Assembly (NCBI GenBank): GCA_037178675.1 | Contig: JAYMGJ010000720.1 | Location: 1 to 15,169, forward strand | DNA: 15,169 nt | Source of the DNA: Scleroderma bovista | Lineage: Eukaryota; Basidiomycota; Agaricomycetes; Boletales; Sclerodermataceae | Direction: 5' to 3' | In this document: positions 1-8,295 of the stretch, in pieces | Layout: each line of letters starts with the position of its first letter | How positions within the stretch are numbered: the stretch's first letter is position 1 | Position numbers and translations under genes: made by a program | Notes under the pieces: generated by a model | What the model was told of the DNA's origin: nothing | The model's database searches: none | What the model saw: only the letters and a program-made list of their open reading frames with translations

Positions 1-1
1 G

Positions 2-145
2 TCTGATCACACATTTGTCAATCGCTTTCCCCGCTCATTCTGCTAGAGCTCGAGGGGAAGAATGGAGGAGATTCGAGACGAACTTCCAACGAAACGGACA
101 CTGCCGCACCATAATTCACATACCTAGGTTGTTTGTGCCAGGTAT
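2..145. repeat. Diverged direct repeat, copy 1
   Basis: The first ~145 bases resemble bases 333-465. The copies share an almost identical opening (TCTGATCACACATTTGT) and a later block, GCACCATAATTCACATACCTAGG here against GCACCGCAATTCACGTGTGCTAGG there. Between these anchors they differ by many substitutions and small gaps. No gene, terminal inverted repeat or target-site duplication was recognised. It is probably an old local duplication of intergenic DNA; its identity is unknown. Confidence 0.55.
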
Positions 146-332
146 TGCCTCGAGTTGCTTGCCCCGGATGATAGGATTGGATAATTGAACAATGATACTG
201 TGAGGTGGTGGGGGGACTAGTGGATAATTCGCACTTACAGAGATTTGCCTTAGGAAGGAAACTGGAGGAAAAGTGTTCGCGTTACAGCGCACAGAAAGTA
301 GGTGCCACGCAGTTTCGAGTTATAGCTCACAT

Positions 333-465
333 ATCTGATCACACATTTGTTGATTGCCTTTTCCGTTCTTTCAGCTGGAGTGCGAGAGATAGAACGAACG
401 AGTCTCTACCAAAAGACAATCTAACGCACCGCAATTCACGTGTGCTAGGGCGCATCATACCTGTG
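333..465. repeat. Diverged direct repeat, copy 2
   Basis: This is the partner of the repeat at 2-145, offset by about 331 bases in the same orientation. It carries a CACGTG hexamer at 437-442 where copy 1 has CACATA. A 96-codon open stretch (205-495) crosses it, but it shows no protein-like character and is not called a gene. Confidence 0.55.
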
Positions 466-1010
466 CCCCAAAGTAGGGGTTACGGTTACACTTGATGATC
501 AGAAACCAGGTACATACCTACTCTTTCCATGACTCGAGGGTAGTATCGGGGAAGACCTTATCTCGCGGTTGCAAGAGTGCGATGAGTTATGGCTGTTAGT
601 ATGTAGTCCATAATTCTCAATCGATCATCCTGCTGCATCAGTCTGCTACCATCATAAGCCACCCACATGGTTCTTCTGTTCAGGATCAATCGCAGTGATT
701 GGCGCCGGAACTCTTCAACTTAAGACCACTCAAACCACATGCTCTGTTGTGGTTGAACACTAGCATTCACCATGCTGCTTGTGAGGAGACTATCGTCAAA
801 GCACCACTCACTGAAACCATGCACACTGACCGAATGGGACTCGATATATGATTCTGCTTTGTAACGCGAAACAAGAAGATAGTATGTACGCGCAGCACTC
901 CGAGGTACTCGTGGGACAAGACGGTGACGTACACGAACGTGCACGCTCGGCAGTAATGGCCATCACTCGGACTACATAGAAGCAGCTCAGGCTAGGACGC
1001 GACCACGCTG
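466..1010. other. Intergenic DNA upstream of the acid phosphatase gene
   Basis: No coding region, RNA gene or mobile element was recognised in this stretch. Short open stretches on both strands lack splice-consistent extensions and recognisable motifs. It presumably includes the upstream promoter of the phosphatase gene. Confidence 0.5.
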
Positions 1011-1020
1011 GTATATAAAC
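1011..1020 (+). promoter_or_regulatory. TATA box of the acid phosphatase gene
   Basis: The sequence GTATATAAAC sits about 35-40 bases before the ATG at 1054, giving room for only a very short 5' leader. Its position and form fit a eukaryotic TATA element feeding this gene. Confidence 0.6.
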
Positions 1021-1042
1021 CAGACGCCTCTCTTTTACCCTT

Positions 1043-1048
1043 CACGTG
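1043..1048 (+). promoter_or_regulatory. CACGTG E-box just before the phosphatase ATG
   Basis: CACGTG is the core site bound by Pho4/NUC-1-type bHLH regulators, which control phosphate-repressible acid phosphatases in ascomycete fungi. Here it lies between the TATA box and the start codon, five bases before the ATG. That is an unusual place for an activator site. The hexamer occurs about four times in the window, roughly the chance rate, so the link to phosphate control is only suggestive. Confidence 0.25.
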
Positions 1049-1053
1049 GAATC

Positions 1054-2552
1054 ATGATCACCCCATATTCCCTCTTCACTTTCGGTGCTCTTTCTAGTGT
1101 CGCCTTAGCACAGACGTCTTCCTTCACCTTCACTGCCCCCGCTTCTTCGTCAGTTTCCAACCCCTAAACTCCGGAATGACCCAATTAACACCTTCCCTCT
1201 CATAGCCCGACAGATACATCGTCTTTCTACGTCGGCCCTTCCAACGGGACTCTTCCTAAGTCGAAAACTGTCCATGGTTGCGTGTTCGATCGCTTCATCC
1301 AGATCTGGTTGGAGAACACCGACTTCGCAACTGCTGCCGCGTCCTCTGTGTACCAGGAGCTCTCTGCGCAAGGTATCACTCTCACGGGGTACTATGCCCT
1401 GACGCACCCCAGTGAACCAAACTACCTCGCCTCTGTCGGTGGTGATTTCTGGGGACTAGCATCCGACGACTTCGTGACCATTCCTGCGAACATCTCTACC
1501 GTCGTCGACCTTCTTGAACTGGAGGGCATTAGCTGGGCAGAATACATGGAAAACATGCCCACAGATGGATACCAGGGATACAACTTTACAAACTCGGACG
1601 GTTACACGTATTACGTGCGCAAGCACAACCCGTTGGTCGTGTACGATTCCGTATCCCAGAACCCCGCTCGGGCTGCACGCCTCAGGAACTTCAATGACTT
1701 TGCTTATGATGTGAGGCAGTCGTTGTTTTGTGCGCTTGGTATTGATTTGCTGAGTACCCTAACAGGTCGGAAACAACACATTGCCACAATGGTTCTTCGT
1801 CACGCCCAACATGAAAAAGTAAGTGGTTCGTTGTGTGCTATGAGTCATTGGCCTGACATAGACAATCCAGCGATGGCCACGATACCGATGTCAATTACCA
1901 GGCACAGTGGCTGAACTACTGGCTCTTGCCGTTACTCAAGAATCCCAACTTCAACACGGAGAAAACGCTCATCTTAGTGACTTTTGATGAGTTAGCTGAT
2001 CCGATCTCGCATCGTTTTTATCAGACTAACTTACCCATGACATCAGGACCGAGGCGTATGACATCAACAACAACGTCTACAGTATCTTACTCGGTGGCGC
2101 CATCCCTGACCACCTCAAGGGGACGACTGATGACACCTTCTACACGCATTATTCGACGTGAGTTATCTATGACGAATCACTGTAATATAGTTCCTCAATG
2201 TCCCTGCAAAAGCATCACCACCATCCAGAACAACTGGAAGCTCAGAAACCTCGGACGTCATGACTGCAACAAAACCCTGTCCAGTACGTAAATGTTTACC
2301 TTCCCTTCATCATAATCCCCGCGCACCACGCATTGATCATCACTCGCACTAGATGTGTTCCAGTTCGTCGCTGACCAGACTGGGTACAAGAACAACGGCC
2401 TGACGAACTCGTCCACTCTTCCGCTTCTGAACACCACCGGAACGATCCCAGGCCCACTGAACCCACAGTACTGGACGCCTTGGCGAGCACCTGACATTAC
2501 CTGCGTAGGAGCTGGCGAGGGTCCAACGTACGTTTCACCTGGGACTAACTAA
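1054..2552 (+). CDS. Secreted acid phosphatase (phosphoesterase family), 7 exons
   Basis: Predicted to release phosphate from organic phosphomonoesters outside the cell. Proposed exons are 1054-1148, 1206-1710, 1766-1818, 1871-1990, 2047-2157, 2213-2283 and 2353-2552. They sum to 1155 nt in one frame (384 aa plus stop) across six GT-AG introns of 52-69 nt. The protein starts with a clear signal peptide (residues 1-19, ending SVALA before QT). Family hallmarks read continuously across the junctions: VFDRFIQIWLENTDFA, TGYYALTHPSEPNY, PQWFFVTPNM, NDGHDTD, LILVTFDE, LLGGAIPDHLKGTTDDTFY and GTIPGPLNPQYW. These are typical of fungal acid phosphatases of the phosphoesterase superfamily (PF04185, Aspergillus/Penicillium PhoA-like). 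Several N-glycosylation sequons (NGT, NNT, NIS, NFT, NKT, NSS, NTT) fit secretion. No GPI signal or transmembrane tail is visible. The first intron (donor GTCAGT) is needed to avoid in-frame stops at 1165 and 1177; its exact borders are the least certain. Confidence 0.9.
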
Positions 2553-3384
2553 TGCATGGGCTGCGCCGCAGCCTGTGGATCGCAGCAGTAGGGGGAGGTT
2601 GGACATGGCGTAGAACGTTGGTGTGCATTCAAATACTCATCTTCAACCTGTGGGGACATGATGCGGTAATACTATACCTATGGACAGGCTGAACACTCAC
2701 TTTCGTTAATTTTGCGAACGGGCATTTCTACGCAACAGGGCGAGACGTGTTTGTCTTTCCTTGGGTTGCAACTTTTGCTGATTTACTATGTTAAGCATGA
2801 GTGACATAAAATGTGGTGTTAATTCTTGGCGACGGCTGATGTTGTAGTGCAGACTTCGCTAGTGTTCAGCCATCTTGTCAGACACTTTATCCTCCCGGAG
2901 GCCCTCTGCTCTGCTGCATCCGCCGCGTCACAACTAAGGGTTCTGCCATCGAGGGCGGCATGTCGAGTTCAACGAGGTACACCCACAAAGTCGACTCTGT
3001 TTATTTGTAATGTGTAGATCTATGCCTTTCTTTCACTGCTTCTTTGCTACAGCCAAAATGACATACATACTACTGTGCACCGACATATAACCGCACATTG
3101 CAGGACGAACTAAAGGTAGCAGTTTCAAAAATATGCTAAGGAAACTTGCCTGAGTATGGCTGGTACTTTTACAATTCCCTGACCCGCCATTGTAAATGGG
3201 CTGTATTAGGTTCAAACGAAGGCCCTATGAAGTCACAGTAAAGTCATTCCTAATAACCGCAGTGCACGCTGCGGGACACTTGACAATGCTTACTTTCTCT
3301 CCCCCAAGTCTCTCCTCATCGTAAATCAGATGAAGCAGATAATGCGATGTACCACATAGGGAGATCCAATGACATTTCTAGGAA
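2553..3384. other. Intergenic region, no gene recognised
   Basis: This follows the phosphatase stop codon and must hold its 3' UTR. Short open stretches at 2826-3017 (+) and 3033-3215 (-) show no recognisable motifs or splice-consistent extensions. No RNA gene or mobile element was seen. Confidence 0.5.
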
Positions 3385-4888
3385 ACTTGCTTCGCTCCAG
3401 GACGTCATCACCATGAGGATATTACCCGAAGGTGTACCTATACATCACGATGACCCATGGCTGGTAGCGTATGAACATACCACTGCCCAGGCTTGCCACC
3501 GCGGATAGATCTGTGAACAACTGATTAGCTGAGGTCAGAGCGAAGTTGAGATAATCATATAGGAGATTATGTGCTCTCAGAGCAACACACACAATTGTGA
3601 AATCACAGTAGGATCATATCCACCATACCTCAAGTGATCTTTAGATAAGACATGTTTAACATCCCCGAGCAAACACCCCTCCCAATGCCAAATCAGAAGA
3701 AGTATAAAGTAGGCATATGGGACGAAGGAGAGGTAATATGATACTTACGGTAAACTTGCTTCAGGAAACCAGGTTGTCACCATGAACATTACTCCAAGGC
3801 GTAGTACGGACATGACCGTGTCAGTGTAGTAGCTTTCCGTTGAGAATGGAGTCTGTATGCACAGTAGGTTGGCTGGAGGTTGAAACGCAGAGACAGCTGG
3901 TGGGGAGACGGGGTGCTCTCAGTAAGAACCTCCTGGTAAAAGCCACGCATGGCTGGTAACGTAAGTACATACCACTACCCAGGCTTGCCATCGCGAATAG
4001 ATCTGTGTGAACAACCGATTAGCTGAGGGCCAGAGCGAAGTTGATAGAATGTATAGGAGATGGTATGCTCTCAGGATAAATGTGAAATCACAGTAGGATC
4101 ATATGGCAAGGTACTTCAAGTGGTCTTTACATAGGACTTGTTTAAAATCCTCGAGCAATCATCTCTCCCAATGCCAAATCAGAAGAAGTATAGAGTAGGC
4201 ATATGGGATGAAGGAGAGGTAAAATGATACTTACGGTAAACTTGCTTCGGGAAATCAGGTCGTCGCCATGGACACTACTCCAAGGTGTACGTATTACATG
4301 ACCGTGCTGGTCTAGTAGCTTTCCGTTGCGTCTGTATGCACAATAGATTAGCTGGAGGTTAAAACCGGTGGGGAGACAGGGTGCTCTCAGTAAGAGCCTC
4401 CTGGTAAAAGCCACGCATGGCTGGTAACGTATGTACATACCACTACCCAGGCTTCCCATCGCAAATAGATCTGTGTGGATAACCAATTAGCTGAGGGTTA
4501 GAGCAAAGTTAATAATCATATAGGAAATGGTGTGCCCTCAGAAAGACGACGCCATACAACTGATCACAGTAAGATCATATCTACAATATCTCAAGTGGTC
4601 TTAGATAAGACTTGTTTAATATCCTCGAGCAAACATCTCTCCCAATGCCAATTTCCAAATCAGAGGAAGGGTAGAATGGGCACATGAGATGAAGGAGAGG
4701 TAAAATGACACTTACGGTCACTCAGGAAACCAGGTCGTCGCCATGGACACTACTCCAAGGTGTACAGACATGACTGTGTCAGTCTAGTAGCTTTCCGCTG
4801 CAAATGAAGTCTGTATGTACAATAGATTAGCTGGAGGTTGAAACGCAGAAACAATCGGTGGGGAGATGGGGTGCTCGACTGGTAAAAT
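3385..4888. repeat. Tandem array of ~480-bp repeat units
   Basis: Four direct-repeat blocks run head to tail: about 3385-3740 (with an internal deletion of ~130 bp), 3741-4226, 4227-4706 and 4707-4888 (partial). Landmarks recur with spacings of about 468-492 bp. Examples are CATGGCTGGTAACGTA at 3948 and 4416 (a variant at 3456), ACTTACGGTAAACTTGCTTC near 3743 and 4229, and CTCCCAATGCCAAATCAGAAG in the first three blocks. Divergence is moderate, so the array is not recent. On the minus strand each block shows splice-like signals such as ACC|GTAAGTATC and TTCACAG or CACACAG followed by ATCTA. This suggests the unit may derive from exons of a duplicated gene rather than a simple satellite. Confidence 0.8.
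3470..3590 (-). other. Coding-like exon remnant within the tandem repeat
   Basis: On the minus strand of the first repeat block one frame reads through the segment as a natural-looking peptide (AHNLLYDYLNFALTSANQ, then LFTDLSAVASLGS) up to a GTATGT donor-like site. In the second block the matching donor, followed by a ~76-nt GTATGT...CACCAG intron, joins in phase to a further peptide (AVSAFQPPANLLCIQTPFS, then TESYYTDTVMSVL) that ends at ACC|GTAAGT. Corresponding frames in later blocks have shifts and stops. No family was recognised. It could be a decayed, hydrophobic, multi-exon gene or chance; confidence is low. Confidence 0.25.
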
Positions 4889-4989
4889 CACAGCACAACC
4901 ATGTCCTCCGTAACGGGCGACACACGGTACAACGCTCTTGGTAATTTTATGTTGAATCATCGTCGAACAACAAGATGTCTCCCCACACC

Positions 4990-5298
4990 TTAAAAATAAG
5001 AAAGGGTGGAACGGGACTTACCGTGGACGTGTAGTCTTCCTACGAGAGACAGTCGTTCGTGACACGAGTCTGGGGAAATTTGACATTGACGTGTGACACT
5101 GACACGACCTATCAGGATGTTGCCCAGGAACATCCAGGTTGTCAGTGCGTCAGATGCATTCACACCTCCACAAAGCACGCAACGATGGTGGAAAAGAAAG
5201 AACTCCAACCAAGCTTTTCTAAATGACCTGCGTGCGAGCACGTTAGATAATCCCAAGCGGCCGGGCTGAGCCGCCGCAGGACTTGCCGATCTTATCAT
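4990..5298 (-). other. Unassigned open segment divergent from the peroxiredoxin gene
   Basis: This 102-codon open stretch on the minus strand begins 18 bases from the peroxiredoxin ATG, which is transcribed the other way. Part of it (VNASDALTTWMFLGNILI) is protein-like, and a good donor (CACG|GTAAGTCCC) lies near 5020. It may hold 5' exons of a gene running into the tandem-repeat region, but no start, family or complete splice chain could be fixed. It may equally be non-coding promoter DNA. Confidence 0.2.
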
Positions 5299-5316
5299 AT
5301 CTCTTCAGTCGCAACC

Positions 5317-6103
5317 ATGGCCGCTATTGCTGTTGGAAACAAGATTCCCCGCGGAGAGTTCGAACACATACCCTATACACCAGAGCAGGAAGATCCTGTG
5401 GGTGGCCTGTGTCTTACTGTGCATATGATACTCATTATCGGACGCGTCTTTCTAGAAAGTTTGTCCTGGCACTCGTACGTTCCCGTACTCTTTGAAGCGA
5501 TCTTAAGTTATTTATGTAAATAACCTTGATAGGCGTTGTTCTCTCGACGGATGAGTTCGCTGGAAAGAAGGTTGTGCTAGTCTCTGTCCCAGGAGCATTC
5601 ACAGTACGATCTTCCTTCTTCACCAAGTACATCTGTCTTATCTGCATGTACTAGCCCACCTGCCACAAAGAGCACCTTCCCCAGTTCCTTGCAAAGTATG
5701 ACAACTTCAAAGCAAAAGGTGTCGATATCGTTGCAGTCGTTGCTGCGAATGACGCCTTTGTCATGAACGGATGGGCCCGGGTCGAACAGCTGAAGGACAA
5801 GGTAATAGGCCCTTTTGACTGTGGCTAATCTGGTCCTTATATTCCCGGTCCGTTAGATCCTCGCTCTCTCCGATACCAATGCCCAGTTCTCGAGCAGCAT
5901 TGGGCTTTCCGTAGACCTTTCCCAGGCTCGCCTTGGCCTGCGCACTGCACGGTACGCGCTGGTCCTGGATGACTTGGTTGTCAAATACATTGGGGTGCGT
6001 CCTGGTTATCCCAATGTGTGCATGGATTGACACTGCTGAACAGGCGGAGCCAGACAAGGGCATAACTGTATCTGGTGCTGACGCTGTCCTCGCTGCACTC
6101 TAA
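5317..6103 (+). CDS. AHP1/PRX5-type peroxiredoxin, 5 exons
   Basis: A thiol peroxidase that reduces hydrogen peroxide and alkyl hydroperoxides, probably cytosolic. Proposed exons 5317-5401, 5533-5603, 5655-5801, 5857-5994 and 6044-6103 sum to 501 nt (166 aa plus stop), the usual length for this family. The active-site motif VPGAFTPTC spans the second intron and places the peroxidatic cysteine at residue 55 (PxxxTxxC). The conserved arginine lies in GLRTARY (R133). GVDIVAVVAANDAFVMNGW and KGITVSGADAVLAAL are typical family blocks. The C-terminus (AAL) is not a peroxisomal PTS1 signal. Introns 2-4 are 49-55 nt with clear GT-AG ends. Intron 1 (131 nt, donor GTGGCC) is the weakest call: the model reads EDPVGVVLS where relatives have PVACG, so a microexon may be missed. 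Confidence 0.88.
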
Positions 6104-6172
6104 CTACAATGTACCTGTATATTAGTTGTGTGAATTTGTGGGTGTCTGTTGGTGTCTATGTACGCGCCTTCA

Positions 6173-6180
6173 TCACGTGA
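6173..6180. promoter_or_regulatory. TCACGTGA palindrome between two genes
   Basis: A perfect 8-bp palindrome with an E-box core lies 70 bases after the peroxiredoxin stop and about 150 bases before the next ATG. It matches the RTCACRTG site of Cbf1-type bHLH proteins. One occurrence is compatible with chance. Confidence 0.2.
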
Positions 6181-6327
6181 CCGAGTTTTGTTGATAGGCC
6201 AGATAAAGTTCAACGCTCAGGTATGAAATTATTCAATTAGGGTCCAGTTGAAGCGCGTCTGTGCACCCTCACTCCCGTTGCAAGCCCTCCCCATACACCA
6301 CCTTCCCACAAACCCACAGAGCCTGCG

Positions 6328-7081
6328 ATGCCCCGCAAAGCAGCTGCAGCACCCGCAACAGACACAGCCTCCGAGCCCCGGCGTTCCTCCCGTATAAAGG
6401 AGCAGCCAAAGCCCGATCTTCCAAAGAAAGCACCCAAACCTCGCGGGAAGAAAGCTAAGCCCACAGAGGCCAAAGCAGATGAACCCGCAGCAGATGTCGA
6501 GGTAGAACCCAAGCCGAAGTCAGCCAGAGGTAGGAAACGCCCCACCGCTGACAAGGACGCGGAAGCCGGGGATGCGGCTGTCCCAGACGAAGCCGAAAAA
6601 CCCCCCTCTAAAAAGGTACGTCCGTCATATGCATCTCAGCTTATCGCATCTGTAATAGACACTTATCTGTCTACATCGTAGGCGAAACCCGACTCCGCGA
6701 CTGCAACTAAGCCAGCTTCCAATGCCGTTGCTGCGAAACCGTCGCCCAAGGCTGCTGCTGCTATTAACCCCCCATCCAAGCCTGCATCTCGGGCAGCGTC
6801 CACTAAGCCTGCTTCCAAGACTGGTCAGGCTCCATCCCGTGCGTCAGCCAAGCCGCCATCAACGAATGCGAAGAAACCAGCCTCGCGAGCTGGTTCGAGG
6901 AAGCCGGCATCCAAGGTACTTGCTCTCTTTATATTGGATGGTGTCCGAATAAAGCTTCACGATGACGGTATTGCAGGCTGAAATACCTACAGACGAGAAT
7001 CAGGCGCCCGCTCCTGCAAGAGCGGAAACAATTACAGAAGACCCGGAAGCTGAGGCTGCTGCGGACGCATTAGTAGGTTGA
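6328..7081 (+). CDS. Lys/Ala/Pro-rich, probably chromatin-associated protein, 3 exons
   Basis: Function is not known. Composition suggests a nuclear, DNA- or nucleosome-binding protein resembling the basic tails of linker histones. Exons 6328-6615, 6682-6915 and 6977-7081 sum to 627 nt (208 aa plus stop). All three meet at codon boundaries, with introns of 66 and 61 nt. The N-terminus begins MPRKAAAAPATDTASEPRRS, followed by SRIKEQPKP. A basic patch (KKAPKPRGKKAKP) and an AT-hook-like stretch (SARGRKRP) follow, then an acidic patch. Exon 2 is almost wholly low-complexity with repeated KPAS or KPPS units (KPASN, KPASR, KPASK, KPPST). The C-terminal exon is acidic (about residues 175-208). The repeated 'exon ends AAG, intron, exon begins GCN' pattern hints at internal exon duplication. 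No globular winged-helix H1 domain was seen. The start is the first ATG, 150 bases after the E-box. Confidence 0.75.
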
Positions 7082-8226
7082 TTTTCTCCACTGTGGACCT
7101 CCGATTGCTCATCAAGGTGCAGACTTAATGTTATGGTCGACAGATTGTTGTTGTTTGAAGAATGTTTGCGAAAAGAGTGAAGAGTGTACTTCCCCCCCAC
7201 CGTGTTGGTTTCCTGTCCGCTATCGACGATCTGTAGCCACTTCCTTCTCTTCCCCCCCTCTGCGCCGTGGCGAATCGATATCCGTCCTCGATTCGCCCGT
7301 TTACCCCCCCATATCTCACACCCTGTCTTATATTTTGTTGTTGCCGCCTTGTTGTTTGCCGTCCTCTTTTCCTGTTGTACATCGTCCCTCCTTGATATAG
7401 AATAGCCGCACGCACGCCAAACAGTATTGTGTGTAGCAGGTCTATTGGTTCGGGATATCCGCTTTTTTGTTGCCCCCCTACTACATAGTGGTAACGTAGT
7501 GCGCTTTTCAACCGTGTATGCGTACTTGATCAAATAGTCTAGGCTTGTTTATTTATGCGTGAAATGGAGATCTTTGGCCCATACTAGTACATCGTACGAA
7601 TCACTATTGCGAGTGGATACATATCTGCCAGACATGCTTTTTCCACCACTCATCGTGTAATGATACTACAGCATGGTAGCAGAAGACACGTGCATCATGG
7701 CCCCGGAGCCAGCGAGCATGCCAGTATTCACCGGTGCACCCCTTTATGACGTTCCATTCATACCGTTGCACAGTGCACACTGATTCGCGCACGGTCCGCG
7801 ACGGCGGAGCGCACTGCTTGGCAGTCGTTACTCTTGGAACCCACCGGCACTGAAATAACGTGCACCCCCGTGGTCGACGCATGCCTTGACATTTCAAGAT
7901 CGCAGTATGCGCTTGGGCGCCGCGGTGTATTGGCCTGGTTCTTCTACTTCTAAAAGATGGCAATGTATAAGTTGGCCGGCGCCGCCCACGTACGTTCCAA
8001 GTATTAAAACGTTATACGCTTGCTGCGTTTAAAGTTTTTTTCCTTAGATGCTTAGTGTCTTGCAGATGACGTTGCGATTAGTAACGGCTCTATTTTCCGT
8101 CCGTGATCAAACCATTAGTGCCAGAACGTTCCAAGAATCCGACCACAGCAATGGGTACGTTCAAAGGTCTGCCTGTTCCCCGCGGATCTATGCAACGTTG
8201 CGTATTTCGCATGGGTAATCCAAGGG
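7082..8226. other. Gene-poor region with C-tracts
   Basis: After the chromatin-type gene come four runs of 6-7 cytosines at 7192-7198, 7252-7258, 7304-7310 and 7473-7478 in pyrimidine-rich DNA. The first part may be 3' UTR. Open stretches here (for example 7000-7533 minus, 177 codons, and 7604-7963 minus, 119 codons) have biased composition, no motifs and overlapping rival frames, so none is called a gene. No tRNA or mobile element was recognised. Confidence 0.5.
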
Positions 8227-8243
8227 TATATATAATATATATT
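8227..8243 (+). promoter_or_regulatory. TATA-rich element upstream of the kinase-GTPase gene
   Basis: An alternating TATATATAATATATATT stretch sits about 55-70 bases before the ATG at 8296. That position and composition fit a TATA box for the gene. No other promoter element was recognised. Confidence 0.45.
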
Positions 8244-8295
8244 CCTGGCTCATATGGACTGTTCAAACCTCCCCCGTTAGTTCAGAAGATAAACG

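Noticed and set aside
720..944. 74-codon open stretch on the minus strand
   Set aside because: It has no motif and no splice-consistent partner exons, and it lies in the promoter region of the phosphatase.
3385..4888. CRISPR-like or simple satellite array
   Set aside because: Units are about 480 bp, few and diverged, with no short-repeat and spacer structure. This is eukaryotic DNA.
7192..7478. G-quadruplex or i-motif from the C-tracts
   Set aside because: The runs are 50-160 bases apart, too far for a typical intramolecular quadruplex.
7000..7533. 177-codon open stretch on the minus strand
   Set aside because: It runs antisense through the last exon of the chromatin-type gene and C-tract DNA. 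Other frames are open too, and it has no motif.
437..7692. Enrichment of CACGTG sites (437, 1043, 6174, 7687)
   Set aside because: About four occurrences in 15 kb is close to the random expectation for a 6-mer.
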